From Sphingobium sp. Z007 (GTDB lineage: Bacteria; Pseudomonadota; Alphaproteobacteria; Sphingomonadales; Sphingomonadaceae), in NCBI RefSeq assembly GCF_900013425.1, contig NZ_FBXK01000005.1, positions 310,001 to 374,000 on the forward strand: 64,000 nucleotides of DNA, written 5' to 3'. The position numbers and the translations under genes were made by a program. Shown here piece after piece: positions 1 to 9,350 of this stretch (position 1 is the first letter of the stretch; the number at the start of each line of letters is the position of its first letter). Under the pieces are notes generated by a model, which had not been told where the DNA came from, did no database searches, and saw only the letters and a list, made by a program, of their open reading frames with translations.

Positions 1-826
1 AGGACAGGCTGACCGCACGATAGAGGGCGGCGTGGCTGCGCGCTTCGCTGATGCGCACGCGCGCAGCGCCGTCGCGGGCGAGCGCCAGCCAGTCGGCCAG
101 CGGCGCGTCCTGCGTTGGGCATTCCATGCCGGCCAGGTCGAGTGTGTCGTCCTCATCCTCATCGATGTCGAACGCCAGGCTGTTGCTCTGCTGGTCCGCG
201 GCCGGGCCGTCGGCCCAGATCGGCGCGGCGTCGCGCGCGGCGGGCGCGCTGCGAATCGCTTCGTCGACTTCCAGTTCCAGCGCATCGGACAGGCTGCGGC
301 TGGCCAGTTCCTTCCAGTTGATGACGCCGAACACGAAGTCGATCGTCTCGTCATCGGAGGAGAAGGGCATCAATATGCCGCGATACATGATCTCTGCGCC
401 GCGCTGGTTGACGAATTCGGCTTCGAAGCCGATCGGCGCGGCATTAGCGATGATCTGCAGATAATGGTCGGTCAGGCGCGACAGCAGCGATCGGGCGGGG
501 ACGTCATCGATATAGTCAATCGTGCCCTCAATCTCGCACTCTTGGCGCAGCGCGGCACCCAGATAGACGATGGCGGGATTGTCCATGCCGACGCTGAAGT
601 CGAGCAGCACCGAATACGGGCCGAAATCCTCCAGCTGATCGGGGTTAAGATCCTCGATCGAGGGCAGGGCGCGATCGCCCAGCAGCGACGCCCAATAATT
701 ATAGGCGCGCACCTGCATGCGCCGTTCGTCGGAAATGACGGCGGGCGGTGTTTCGATCAGCGCGTCGCCGGCATAGTCGAAATCGTCCTCGTCATTGGCG
801 GCGTCATGCCCCCGCAGCCTGTCCAT
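1..826 (-). CDS. PAS-domain-like regulatory protein, C-terminus cut by window edge
   Basis: The reading frame stays open from an ATG at 826 to the first base of the window, giving at least 275 residues with the C-terminus missing. An AGGTAGGA ribosome site lies just upstream of the ATG. After an acidic N-terminus, residues about 35-170 read like an alphaproteobacterial PAS domain: a segment naming a short residue-rich helix (AYNYWASLLGDRALPSIEDL), strands around a conserved GPYSVLLDF, then FVFGVINWKEL. The rest is acidic (DIDEDEDDT) and low in complexity. Such proteins usually sense small ligands or act as soluble regulators, but no output domain is visible, so the role is unknown. A long plus-strand frame across the same DNA has poor composition and is a shadow of this gene. 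Confidence 0.75.
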   Translation of the reverse strand, partial: MDRLRGHDAANDEDDFDYAGDALIETPPAVISDERRMQVRAYNYWASLLGDRALPSIEDLNPDQLEDFGPYSVLLDFSVGMDNPAIVYLGAALRQECEIEGTIDYIDDVPARSLLSRLTDHYLQIIANAAPIGFEAEFVNQRGAEIMYRGILMPFSSDDETIDFVFGVINWKELASRSLSDALELEVDEAIRSAPAARDAAPIWADGPAADQQSNSLAFDIDEDEDDTLDLAGMECPTQDAPLADWLALARDGAARVRISEARSHAALYRAVSLS

Positions 827-1016
827 CCGATCGTCCTACCTCAAGTCAAAACACTATTCCGGGATTCGACTTTGGCACGGGATGGTAAATTTCGTGTAAA
901 CAGGGCGGCCGCGATCGGGCAGGACGTGGGGCCGCGGCGTGGGCTGCAAAAAAGGGGCGGGGTGAGCAATGTCCGCTTGTCCTTCGCTGCGTCCGCTGTT
1001 ATCTGCCCGCCCCAAC

Positions 1017-1092
1017 GCCGCTTTAGCTCAGTTGGTAGAGCATCGCATTCGTAATGCGGGGGTCACAGGTTCGAGTCCTGTAAGCGGCACCA
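1017..1092 (+). tRNA. tRNA-Thr (anticodon CGT)
   Basis: A complete cloverleaf can be drawn. The acceptor stem GCCGCTT (1017-1023) pairs with AAGCGGC (1082-1088). The D arm reads GCTCAGTTGGTAGAGC. The anticodon loop TTCGTAA puts CGT at 1050-1052. The T loop is GTTCGAGTC-like, and ACCA is encoded at 1089-1092. It decodes ACG (Thr). It stands alone between the PAS protein and the convergent LuxR-type gene. Confidence 0.96.
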
Positions 1093-1141
1093 TTTACTGT
1101 GACGCAATCTACCCAATAATGTGTGGCGATCAGCTTGCGGA

Positions 1142-2200
1142 TCAAGCGTTGCCGATAGGCCTTCCGACCTTGCCCAACATCGCGACCAAGTCGGCTTGGC
1201 GGTTGACGCCGGTCTTGCCGAAAATCGCCTTGAGATGTGTGCGCACTGTTTCGATCGAGGTGCCGGTTCCGTGCGCAATGTCGGCGATGGATTCGCCGAT
1301 GGCCATGGCGTCGGCGATACGAGCTTCGGTTGGCGTCAGGTCGAACAGAGCCTGTAGCAGGCCCGTGCCTGGCGCGTCGCGGCGCGTGGGGTCGACGGTA
1401 ATGAGGAAAGCGGCCACATCGGTGAATATGTCGCGTGCGTCGCCCCTGACGGGAATCATGTGCATTACCCGGAACCGATCGCCGCTCGACCGCAGGCCGA
1501 TCGATGCGCCTACAGCCGGAAGTTGCCCCAGGCCGCGATCGAATTGCGCCGTCGCCGCGGTCGGCAGCAATAGTCGTCCACGCGCGCCGATCAGCCCTGC
1601 CATATTTCTCTCAAAGTCGCTGTTGGCCGCCGTCAAGCGGCCCGACACGTCTATGATCGCCGCGGCGACGCCAGCAATACCCAGCGCGTCGATAGCGGAA
1701 CGCATGCGTTCGAAATGGAAGCGGGCGCTCAACATCGCCGATCGCGCCACATGTGGGCGCAACGCATCCAGCGCTGGGATCGATGCGCGTGCTTCGGCAT
1801 GGCCGGGTAGCCCCTCCAGCGACATCAGCAGCGAAGTCTGGGGCGCGTCATGGATCAACGTCGCCGCACCGACATGCGCGCCAAGCGGAATCAGCCAGTC
1901 GGTATAGATGGGCAGGGTGCGGCTTTCCTCCTCCGTCACCAGATCGAGATCGGTCAGGAATCCGGGATGAGGCGGGCGCGCGACCAGGCGCTCCACACGC
2001 ACATTCTGCGACACCAGGGGCGTGCGTTCAAATGCCGTCACTGTTTCCCGGATATTGGGAGAGCAGATGGATTTTTGCGCGGTCGCCGACGCGCGGATCA
2101 ACATGCCGCCCTTGGCATGGAACCGCGCGGCTAAAGCATCGAGAACATTTTCCCAGCGCTCCGGCATGACTGCCGCTTCGTAAATGGAATCAACCAGCAT
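1142..2200 (-). CDS. LuxR-family HTH transcriptional regulator
   Basis: A 352-residue protein. The C-terminal 60 residues form a GerE/LuxR helix-turn-helix (LTPTEARIADAMAIG, then TSIETVRTHLKAIF and VNRQADLVAML), the usual DNA-binding module of this family. The N-terminal 280 residues resemble the PAS-like input region of sphingomonad and rhizobial LuxR solo regulators, with IIDVSGRLTAANSDFE as a PAS core around residues 185-205. No receiver domain or acyl-homoserine-lactone-binding signature is evident, so the signal is unknown. The gene runs towards tRNA-Thr. The downstream gene, on the same strand, is an outer-membrane protein separated by 154 bp with no obvious operon link. The start at 2200 is the first ATG of a well-formed frame. 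Confidence 0.85.
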   Translation of the reverse strand: MLVDSIYEAAVMPERWENVLDALAARFHAKGGMLIRASATAQKSICSPNIRETVTAFERTPLVSQNVRVERLVARPPHPGFLTDLDLVTEEESRTLPIYTDWLIPLGAHVGAATLIHDAPQTSLLMSLEGLPGHAEARASIPALDALRPHVARSAMLSARFHFERMRSAIDALGIAGVAAAIIDVSGRLTAANSDFERNMAGLIGARGRLLLPTAATAQFDRGLGQLPAVGASIGLRSSGDRFRVMHMIPVRGDARDIFTDVAAFLITVDPTRRDAPGTGLLQALFDLTPTEARIADAMAIGESIADIAHGTGTSIETVRTHLKAIFGKTGVNRQADLVAMLGKVGRPIGNA

Positions 2201-2354
2201 TGTCGCACCCCCCGCACTCGCTTAACGAAGGCGTAGGGCGCTTGCCAGCGTAGGCGCGTATAATTGTCGTCCCATATCTTATGGTTGCCGGACCATGGTG
2301 GCCCGGCAGTTAAGGTGTCGATAGAGGCCGTCGCCCCACCGACACTCTGTCCAT

Positions 2355-3869
2355 TCAGAAGCGATAGCCGAAGAAGACGTGCCAGGACTTATAGTCCGAC
2401 CCGATCCTCCCCATCGCGCCGATGCGCAGCACCTCGAAGCTATTACGTACGCTGTCGCCGCGCGATCGGATGCCTAGGGATATCGACCCTTCATGCAGGT
2501 TCTTGGCATACAGCTTATCGCCCGTGAAGTAGCTGTGCATGTAACTGGCGCGAGCGGAGGATTGACGGCCTCCGATACGACCGGCCATCGGCAGATCATA
2601 GGCGATGCCGTTGCGGAACACGGCATTGCTCGTCTTCGCATCAATATGTGTGCCGTCGAACTTGATCTTGGTAACCTTTGTCCAGCCGATCATGTTGCCG
2701 ACGGTCAGCGCGCCACGCCCGATATTCTGGAAAGTCAGGCGGCTGGCGAGGGAGGTCGATAGTATCTGGCCGTCGATCCGGTTCTGCTTGGCGTCGACGA
2801 AGCCGTACGCAATCCGTGGTTCCAGCGACCAGATGCTGCTGATCGGATGATGCACGCCGACCGAAGCATAGCCGCGATAGCGCGTCGCCCCCCGGAAATC
2901 CTCAATCGTCAGTGGCACGTCCACAACAAGCCGCGTGCGGCTGCCTTCAAACAGGCGCCAGGATTTGGAGATGTTCACATCATATTGCATCCCGCGATTA
3001 CCGGATTCAGACACGCGACCGACCCGGAATCCCAAGCCCCAGTGATTGTCGTCCGGATCGATCGACGGACCGCGGGCGAGGTCGAGCCCGCTGGCGGCCA
3101 TATCAAACTGGAGCGACCGGCTGTTGCCCACCAACGGGTTCACCGCGGCCTGGCTGACGGAGCAGCCGTAGATGGATTCGCGCCATTGCTGGGCATTGAA
3201 CTGCTGGGAGCCATAATAAGCGGTGGCGCCGGCATCGACGCCGCCGCCAGACAGAAATTGCTGATAGGCATTATAGGCTTGGGTCGGCGAGGCGCCCGCG
3301 AACTGGATGCCGTAATAGTCGGTGGTTGCCGCGCCCAGGCCAAGCTCCACCGGCTCTCCGTCTTCACGCAGCGTAGGATCGGCCGCGCCCGTCGAAGCGC
3401 AGGGCAGCGCCACGCTGAACACATAGAAGTCGGCGCCGCTCTCATCCTGATAGGCCGAAAAAGGACCGCCGGATTCCTGATATTCCTCGCGATAGTCGCC
3501 ATGGATGACGGCGCCGTTGATGCTGCTGTCGCTGGCGAAATAGTCCAGGCCATAACGCGCTGTGCCGTCGGCCAAAGTCTGCGTGCTGTTGAGGTAAGTA
3601 CCGTACCGGCTGCGGATCACATCGTAGGAGATATGGTCCAGCGTAACGCTGGGCGTGACCAGCGTTTCGCGGAACAGGATGGGATCGGGATTTTCGATAT
3701 CCGCGCCGGTGACAGGGTCGGTATCCAGATTATCGAAGATGAAAATCGCGGTCAGGACTTTGCCGTAATCGGTTGCGCCATCCTTGATTTCGCCTTGCTG
3801 CGCCCCTGCGGCCGTGGCGGCACACAGCATCGCACCGCTTATGGCGGTTCGCCACATCGTCAATTTCAT
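2355..3869 (-). CDS. Outer-membrane beta-barrel protein
   Basis: I start it at the ATG at 3869, preceded by GGGGGGA, rather than further upstream. This gives 504 residues opening with a classic Sec signal peptide (MKLTMWRTAISGAML, cut after GAQ). The mature part has alternating hydrophobic/polar strands, many Gly, Tyr and Asn residues and no long hydrophobic helix. It ends in a strand finishing with aromatic F (WHVFFGYRF), the usual signal for the BAM complex. Two Cys residues around CASTG and YGCSV could form a disulfide in a loop. It is therefore likely to sit in the outer membrane as a porin or autotransporter-like barrel. I do not recognise the family and no substrate can be proposed. Confidence 0.75.
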   Translation of the reverse strand: MKLTMWRTAISGAMLCAATAAGAQQGEIKDGATDYGKVLTAIFIFDNLDTDPVTGADIENPDPILFRETLVTPSVTLDHISYDVIRSRYGTYLNSTQTLADGTARYGLDYFASDSSINGAVIHGDYREEYQESGGPFSAYQDESGADFYVFSVALPCASTGAADPTLREDGEPVELGLGAATTDYYGIQFAGASPTQAYNAYQQFLSGGGVDAGATAYYGSQQFNAQQWRESIYGCSVSQAAVNPLVGNSRSLQFDMAASGLDLARGPSIDPDDNHWGLGFRVGRVSESGNRGMQYDVNISKSWRLFEGSRTRLVVDVPLTIEDFRGATRYRGYASVGVHHPISSIWSLEPRIAYGFVDAKQNRIDGQILSTSLASRLTFQNIGRGALTVGNMIGWTKVTKIKFDGTHIDAKTSNAVFRNGIAYDLPMAGRIGGRQSSARASYMHSYFTGDKLYAKNLHEGSISLGIRSRGDSVRNSFEVLRIGAMGRIGSDYKSWHVFFGYRF

Positions 3870-4021
3870 AAGTCCCCCCGTTAGTTGCGCTTGTACCCTG
3901 GCAACGGACGGGGAAGATGTGGCGGCGGCACAGCGCTTGCGCATACCCTAACCGGGTGACCCCGCGAAAAATTACGCAGCGGGGCGCTGCTGTCGATCAC
4001 TCGGATGGCGGAAGGATGGGA

Positions 4022-5872
4022 TTAGCGCTCGATCTGGCTGACGTCGCGCACGGCACCCTTGGCCGCGTTGGTGGTCATCGCGGCATAGGCGCGCAGGGCG
4101 GGCGACACTTCGCGTTTGCGGCCGAAGGGCTTCCACGCCTTGGCCCCGCGCGCTTCCATTTCGGCGCGGCGTTCGGCCAGCAGGGCGTCGTCCAGGTCGA
4201 CCTTGATGACGCGGGCGGGGATATCGATGACGATCGGATCGCCGGTCTGGACGAGCGCGATCAGGCCGCCTTCGGCCGCTTCGGGCGACACATGGCCGAT
4301 CGACAGGCCCGACGTGCCGCCGGAAAAGCGCCCGTCGGTGATGAGCGCACAGGCCTTGCCCAGTCCCTTCGACTTCAGATAGCTGGTGGGATAGAGCATT
4401 TCCTGCATGCCGGGACCGCCCTTTGGACCTTCATAGCGGATGACGACGACGTCCTTTTCCTTGACTTCGTTGCCCAAAATCCCTGCGACGGCGGCGTCCT
4501 GGCTCTCATAGACGCGGGCCTGGCCGTGGAAGACGAGGATGCTTTCGTCCACGCCCGCGGTCTTCACGATACAGCCTTCGGGCGCGAGATTGCCGAACAG
4601 GACAGCCAGCCCGCCATCCTTGGAAAAGGCATGTTCGGCTGAACGGATCACGCCATTCTCACGATCGGTGTCCAGCTCTTCCCAGCGCTCCGACTGGCTG
4701 AACGCGGTCTGGGTCGGCACGCCGCCGGGGGCCGCGCGATAGAAGTTGCGCACTTCCTCGCTATTGGTGCGGCCGATGTCCCAGCGCGCGAGCGCGGCGG
4801 CCATGGTCGGCGCATGGACGGTCGGCAGGCTGGAATCGATCAGGCCCGCGCGTTCCAGTTCGCCCAATATAGCCATGATGCCACCGGCGCGGTGGACATC
4901 CTCCATATGGACGTCGCTCTTGGCGGGCGCGACCTTGCACAGGCATGGCACCCGGCGCGACAGGCGGTCGATGTCCGCCATGGTGAAGTCGATCCCGCCT
5001 TCATAGGCGGCGGCGAGCAGGTGCAGCACCGTGTTGGACGAACCGCCCATGGCGATGTCCAGGCTCATGGCGTTTTCGAACGCGGCGAAATTGGCGATGT
5101 TGCGCGGCAGGACGCTCTCGTCATCCTGCTCATAATAGCGCTTGGTGATGTCGACGATGACATGCCCCGCCTCGCGGAACAGGCGTTCGCGGTCGGCATG
5201 GGTGGCCAGCGTCGATCCATTGCCCGGCAGCGACAGGCCCAAAGCCTCGGTCAGGCAGTTCATCGAATTGGCGGTGAACATGCCCGAACACGACCCGCAA
5301 GTGGGGCAGGCGGAGCGCTCGATCGTCTGCACTTCCTCGTCGGTATAGCTGTCGTCGGCGGCGACCACCATGGCGTCGACCAGGTCGAGCGCGACCTTCT
5401 TACCGCGCACGGTCGCCTTGCCCGCTTCCATCGGCCCGCCCGACACGAAGACGACGGGGATGTTGAGGCGCATGGCGGCCATCAACATGCCCGGCGTGAT
5501 CTTGTCGCAATTGGAGATGCACACGATCGCATCAGCGCAATGGGCGTTGACCATATATTCGACGCTGTCGGCGATCAGATCGCGGCTGGGCAGCGAATAG
5601 AGCATCCCGCCATGGCCCATGGCGATGCCGTCATCGACCGCGATGGTGTTGAATTCCTTGGCGACGCCGCCCGCCGCCTCGATCTCCCGCGCCACGAGCT
5701 GGCCCAAGTCTTTCAGGTGGACATGGCCCGGCACGAACTGGGTGAAGCTGTTGGCGATCGCGATGATCGGCTTGCCGAAATCGGAGTCCGTCATGCCCGT
5801 CGCGCGCCACAGTCCGCGCGCACCCGCCATGTTGCGGCCGTGGGTGGTGGTGCGAGAGCGGTAGGCGGGCAT
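4022..5872 (-). CDS. ilvD: Dihydroxy-acid dehydratase
   Basis: 616 residues, the normal length for IlvD. It dehydrates 2,3-dihydroxy-3-methylbutanoate or -pentanoate to the 2-keto acids in valine and isoleucine synthesis. Seen in the sequence: the family N-terminus ([20 protein letters not shown]), [10 protein letters not shown], the cluster and metal ligands around C122-D123-K124 in [10 protein letters not shown], and [11 protein letters not shown] with C195. It is clearly closer to biosynthetic IlvD than the sugar-acid dehydratase at 23.3 kb, which has a different N-terminus and spacing. It stands alone, divergent from the L,D-transpeptidase gene, with 277 bp of intergenic DNA between the two starts. 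Confidence 0.96.
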   Translation of the reverse strand: MPAYRSRTTTHGRNMAGARGLWRATGMTDSDFGKPIIAIANSFTQFVPGHVHLKDLGQLVAREIEAAGGVAKEFNTIAVDDGIAMGHGGMLYSLPSRDLIADSVEYMVNAHCADAIVCISNCDKITPGMLMAAMRLNIPVVFVSGGPMEAGKATVRGKKVALDLVDAMVVAADDSYTDEEVQTIERSACPTCGSCSGMFTANSMNCLTEALGLSLPGNGSTLATHADRERLFREAGHVIVDITKRYYEQDDESVLPRNIANFAAFENAMSLDIAMGGSSNTVLHLLAAAYEGGIDFTMADIDRLSRRVPCLCKVAPAKSDVHMEDVHRAGGIMAILGELERAGLIDSSLPTVHAPTMAAALARWDIGRTNSEEVRNFYRAAPGGVPTQTAFSQSERWEELDTDRENGVIRSAEHAFSKDGGLAVLFGNLAPEGCIVKTAGVDESILVFHGQARVYESQDAAVAGILGNEVKEKDVVVIRYEGPKGGPGMQEMLYPTSYLKSKGLGKACALITDGRFSGGTSGLSIGHVSPEAAEGGLIALVQTGDPIVIDIPARVIKVDLDDALLAERRAEMEARGAKAWKPFGRKREVSPALRAYAAMTTNAAKGAVRDVSQIER

Positions 5873-6149
5873 TGCAACGGTCCTTCGACTAGGTTTGCCG
5901 CCGCTCTACAGCGATGGGACGATGGTGTGAAACATATTCTTCCGCTTTCGCAGGGGCCGCAGCGATGCATCGCGATGCGCGGTGTGAGACAGCGACTGCG
6001 ACAATTGCACGCGCTTTTCACATTGATGCCTGCACAGAACATATCGTCGCGATAAGTGCATCATAATCATCAATAGGCAGGTTCGATGCGTCCCGCGATG
6101 GGACCGGCGATGGTCCGCCTGCAACGTCGGGCTGGCATTGGCGGATATC

Positions 6150-6848
6150 ATGGTTAAGAAAGCCTTTATGTCCGTGTTTCGGCTCTCTTTTCCATTGCGC
6201 GCCTGCGCCCTGGCCGGGGTGCTGGCGTGCGCGCCAATCGCCGTGCCGATTGTTGCGCAGGTGCAGGACGGCCCGGAACGATTGGCGCCGGGCGGCTATC
6301 GCTGGCTGGGGCAGGGGCCATGGGATGGGCCCATCTATATGGTCATCAGCATCGAAAAGCAGATGATCCATGTCTATAGCGGCGACCAGCTGATCGGGCT
6401 GGCGAGCGTATCGACGGGCATGAAGGGGCATCGCACCCCGACCGGCGATTATCCGATCCTACAGAAGCGGCAATGGCACCGCTCCAACCTCTACAGCAAT
6501 GCGCCCATGCCCTATATGCAGCGGCTCACCTGGGACGGGATCGCGCTCCATGCCGGGCATAATCCGGGCTATCCCGCCAGCCATGGCTGTATCCGTCTGC
6601 CCTATGCCTTCGCCCGCGACCTGTTCGCGCTGACGAAGATGGGGACATTGGTGGAGGTAACGCAGGCGCGGCTGACTGCGGCGCTGCAATATGACGCACT
6701 GGTGCTGGGCGATCCGGGGAGCAAGGTGGTGATGTTCGGGGAGGCGCGGAGCGAGCGGATGGCGTTGCCGCCGGCGCGTGAAGGCGGGGATGGGGTGCCG
6801 AGGCTGGAAATCGACCCTGCGATTTTCGGGGGTTGGGATCGTCGGTAG
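6150..6848 (+). CDS. L,D-transpeptidase (YkuD-fold), secreted
   Basis: About 232 residues. The N-terminus is a basic-hydrophobic signal or anchor (residues 1-30, ending near VPIVAQ), so the enzyme acts in the periplasm on peptidoglycan. The YkuD domain follows: IYMVISIEKQMIHVYSGDQ, the T-P-T-G-D-Y strand, and the catalytic signature HAGHNPGYPASHGCIRLP, where Cys is the nucleophile and both His residues are in place. Such enzymes form 3-3 crosslinks or attach proteins to peptidoglycan. Start choice is uncertain: an in-frame TTG lies at 6138 and a second ATG at 6168. I use the ATG at 6150. Confidence 0.88.
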   Translation: MVKKAFMSVFRLSFPLRACALAGVLACAPIAVPIVAQVQDGPERLAPGGYRWLGQGPWDGPIYMVISIEKQMIHVYSGDQLIGLASVSTGMKGHRTPTGDYPILQKRQWHRSNLYSNAPMPYMQRLTWDGIALHAGHNPGYPASHGCIRLPYAFARDLFALTKMGTLVEVTQARLTAALQYDALVLGDPGSKVVMFGEARSERMALPPAREGGDGVPRLEIDPAIFGGWDRR

Positions 6849-6991
6849 CGCGCGCTCTTTCTCTTATCGATGATCCGACGAACGGGGTGCCGGCTTTTGG
6901 CGTGGTATAAATTGGCCGGAATGTCTTGGAGCGACCAGAAGCGGACGCTCAGCAGGCGGGTTGCATGATCGACAAGCGGATGCCCCGTTAC

Positions 6992-7171
6992 CGTCACCCC
7001 AGCGAAGGCTGGGGTCTCGTGCGGAGGTGCGGGGCGGTTCCTGAAATCGAAGGTCGCACCGGCGAAGTAACGCCGCTGGGGTCTCGTGCGGAGGTGCGGG
7101 GCGGTTCGGCTGGGCACTTACTCAACCGCATTGCATCGTCGCCTCAGACCCCAGCCTTCGCTGGGGTGACG
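6992..7171. repeat. Composite palindromic intergenic repeat in a gene-free gap
   Basis: The 429-bp gap 6849-7277 contains no credible gene. It holds a 26-bp sequence at 6992-7017 repeated perfectly in inverted orientation at 7146-7171. Each copy is itself a hairpin (ACCCCAGC, GAAG loop, GCTGGGGT). Between them a 32-bp sequence occurs twice in direct orientation at 7009-7040 and 7076-7107. This is the layout of a REP/BIME-like element. It lies between the 3' ends of two convergent genes. Confidence 0.85.
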
Positions 7172-7277
7172 GGATTTTTATGTCGCCTTTCACATGAAGT
7201 CTCGCGCAAAGCTGACCTTTGCCTAACCACCCATGTCGCCTCTCCCGCCAAGACAAGATAGGGGTGGCTCTTTCCAC

Positions 7278-7745
7278 CTATCGGCAATAGCCCTCCTGCC
7301 CGGCGATCACGATCAGGCAGTCCTGCTTGCCCGCCAGATATTTGAACCCCGTCTCGTCGCCATTGCCAGGCCGGATCGCCAGATCCTTGCCGTCGCGCAC
7401 GAAACGGATCGTTGTGCCCTCGGCGACGCCGCTATAATCGCCCTGCCGGTCGAGCGTATCCTTGTTGGTCAGCGCATAATGGCCGGGCTTCCCGTCCGGC
7501 GAAGGCTGGATTTCGAGGAACAGCCCCTCCGGCCCGGTCCAGCGCCCGACCCAATCATCGGTCGGCAACCGCGCATCGGCCGCCTGGGCGTTCGCCGGCA
7601 CCGCGTCCATGTCCTCGATCGTCTCGACCGCGGCGACGTTGGCGCCACTGGCCATATTGTTCGCGACCGCCACATTGTCGTCGCTCTTGGCGCAGCCCGC
7701 CAGCATCAGGGGCAGTAGCAGCAAGGGTGAAAGGGCGCGCATCAT
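7278..7745 (-). CDS. Small predicted lipoprotein of unknown function
   Basis: 155 residues. It has a short signal peptide with the lipobox LMLAGC at residues 13-18, so it is probably lipidated and held at a membrane. A low-complexity Ala/Asn/Asp linker follows (to about residue 60), then a compact domain beginning DDWVGRWTGPEG and ending CLIVIAGQEGYCR, with two Cys residues near the C-terminus that could pair. The strand-rich pattern resembles small lipocalin-like or META-type periplasmic domains, but I do not recognise the family. It is divergent from the TetR gene. Confidence 0.75.
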   Translation of the reverse strand: MMRALSPLLLLPLMLAGCAKSDDNVAVANNMASGANVAAVETIEDMDAVPANAQAADARLPTDDWVGRWTGPEGLFLEIQPSPDGKPGHYALTNKDTLDRQGDYSGVAEGTTIRFVRDGKDLAIRPGNGDETGFKYLAGKQDCLIVIAGQEGYCR

Positions 7746-7866
7746 TCGTCAGTCTCCTTCATGTCGCAACGAGAACCCACCGGCCCGCCGGTTCGATCCC
7801 TCGCTTGAGACGCCATCTTGCCAGCCGTACCGTCAGAGCGCAAAGGATGAAGCGGGGGGACTGGAC

Positions 7867-8508
7867 GTGAAAGACGAGCGGGACAAGACCATGGGCAAGG
7901 CGCAACCCAGGGCGCGATTTGTCCGGGAAACGGCGGATGTACGGCGTCAGGCTCTGATCGAAGCGACGGCCCGTTGCCTCGCCGGAAAGGGCGCAGGCGG
8001 CACGTCGGTCCGCGCGATCTGCGCCTATGCCGGCGTATCGTCGGGGCTGCTGACCCATTATTTCGACGGCGTCGACGCGTTGATTCTGGCCACCTATGCC
8101 GAAGTCGGCGGAAAAGTGTCCGCCGCGCTCGATGCCGCGGTGGAGGCCGCAGGCGACGATCCGCGCGACCGGCTGCGCGCCTGCCTCCAGGCCAATTTCC
8201 TGCCGCCGGTGCTCGATCCCGACCTGCTCGCCACCTGGATCGCTTTTTGGAGCCTGGTTAAATCCGACACCCAGATCGCCGCGGTCCACGCCGAAGTCTA
8301 TGGCGGCGCGCGGGCGCAACTGGAAACGCTGCTGCGCGCCGCCGCTCCTGCGATGAGCGACGCGCGCATACGCGTCGCCGCGATCAGCCTGACCGCTCTG
8401 GTCGATGGTCTCTGGCTCGAACTCTGCCTCGACCGATCGACCTTCTCGCCACAAGAGGCGCAGGCGATGGTGGAGGAAGCAATGATGCAGCTGTTGGCCG
8501 GCGCATGA
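7867..8508 (+). CDS. TetR-family transcriptional regulator (BetI-like)
   Basis: About 213 residues. The N-terminal TetR helix-turn-helix spans roughly residues 20-65 (RRQALIEATARCLAGKG, then TSVRAICAYAGVSSGLLTHYF). The C-terminal half resembles the BetI-type ligand domain (WIAFWSLVKSD, ALVDGLWLELCLD). BetI regulators sense choline or related compounds, but no bet genes are nearby and the ligand is unknown. Start choice: a GTG at 7867 has a GGGGGGA ribosome site 6 bases upstream. An ATG at 7891 is the alternative and would shorten the protein by 8 residues. The upstream sequence to 7745 is the shared divergent promoter with the lipoprotein gene. Confidence 0.85.
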   Translation: MKDERDKTMGKAQPRARFVRETADVRRQALIEATARCLAGKGAGGTSVRAICAYAGVSSGLLTHYFDGVDALILATYAEVGGKVSAALDAAVEAAGDDPRDRLRACLQANFLPPVLDPDLLATWIAFWSLVKSDTQIAAVHAEVYGGARAQLETLLRAAAPAMSDARIRVAAISLTALVDGLWLELCLDRSTFSPQEAQAMVEEAMMQLLAGA

Positions 8509-8655
8509 ATACGGACAAAGCGATCGATCAATCCGACGGGCTGTGATCGCTTTTCTCACTCACGTCATCTCAGAAAACCAATTTCCCTTGGCCATACCGC
8601 ATCCCTACATGGGTGTTCGCAACTGCAACAATCATTTTGAGGATTCGAACAGCTC

Positions 8656-9219
8656 ATGGCTCTCATCAACACCACCATCAAGCCGTTCTCCGCGACTGCC
8701 TATAAGGAAGGCAAGTTCGTCGACGTGACCGACGCTGACGTGAAGGGCAAGTGGGCGGTCTTCTTCTTCTATCCGGCCGACTTCACCTTCGTCTGCCCGA
8801 CCGAACTGGAAGACCTGGCGGACATCTATCCGACCCTGCAGACGATGGGCGTGGAAGTCTATTCGGTGTCCACCGATACGCATTTCAGCCACAAGGCCTG
8901 GCATGACACGTCGCCTGCGATCGGCAAGATCAACTATTATATGCTGGGTGACCAGTCGGGCACGATCACCAACAATTTCGACGTGATGCGTCCGGGCGTG
9001 GGCCTGGCCGACCGCGCGACCTTCCTTGTCGATCCCGAAGGCGTGATCCAGTTCATGGAAATCACCTCGGAAGGCGTCGGCCGCAATGCGACCGAACTGC
9101 TGCGCAAGGTCAAGGCCGCGCAATATGTCGCCGCGCATCCCGGTGAAGTCTGCCCCGCCAAGTGGGAAGAAGGCGAAGCCACGCTGGCCCCGTCGCTCGA
9201 CCTGGTCGGCAAGATCTAA
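8656..9219 (+). CDS. ahpC: Alkyl hydroperoxide reductase subunit C (2-Cys peroxiredoxin)
   Basis: 187 residues, exactly the AhpC size. It reduces hydrogen peroxide and organic hydroperoxides in the cytoplasm and is recycled by AhpF. The peroxidatic Cys is C47 in [12 protein letters not shown], and the resolving Cys is C166 in [10 protein letters not shown]. The conserved [19 protein letters not shown] segment is also present. The gene precedes ahpF by 131 bp, and that gap contains a strong hairpin (9249-9282) that may cut transcription between them. The 147 bp upstream (8509-8655) carries the promoter. No convincing OxyR site could be picked out by eye. Confidence 0.97.
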   Translation: MALINTTIKPFSATAYKEGKFVDVTDADVKGKWAVFFFYPADFTFVCPTELEDLADIYPTLQTMGVEVYSVSTDTHFSHKAWHDTSPAIGKINYYMLGDQSGTITNNFDVMRPGVGLADRATFLVDPEGVIQFMEITSEGVGRNATELLRKVKAAQYVAAHPGEVCPAKWEEGEATLAPSLDLVGKI

Positions 9220-9248
9220 ATAACCGGTCCCCTAGCGGGTCGCACAGT

Positions 9249-9282
9249 GGCCCGGAGTGGAACCTCTCCTCCGCTCCGGGCC
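9249..9282 (+). terminator. Hairpin between ahpC and ahpF (terminator or attenuator)
   Basis: GGCCCGGAGTGG at 9249-9260 pairs with CCGCTCCGGGCC at 9271-9282 through 12 base pairs, one of them G-T. The loop is 10 nt, and a T-containing run (ATATTTGTAT) follows. The position directly after ahpC suggests partial termination, so that ahpC mRNA is in excess of ahpF. Confidence 0.7.
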
Positions 9283-9350
9283 ATATTTGTATCTACAGTT
9301 TTCGATTCAGTCGCGGTTTCCGCCGGAAACCGCTTTGAGGAGTTTTCCCC

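Noticed and set aside
32..1054. A long plus-strand frame opposite the PAS-like gene
   Set aside because: It overlaps the minus-strand gene and runs into the tRNA, has no ribosome site, and its composition (Arg/Gly/Ala/Val without domain pattern) is that of a shadow frame in GC-rich DNA.
6849..7277. A CRISPR array suggested by repeated sequence
   Set aside because: There are only two direct copies of one 32-bp unit plus an inverted pair, no regular spacers and no cas genes; it is a REP-like palindromic element.
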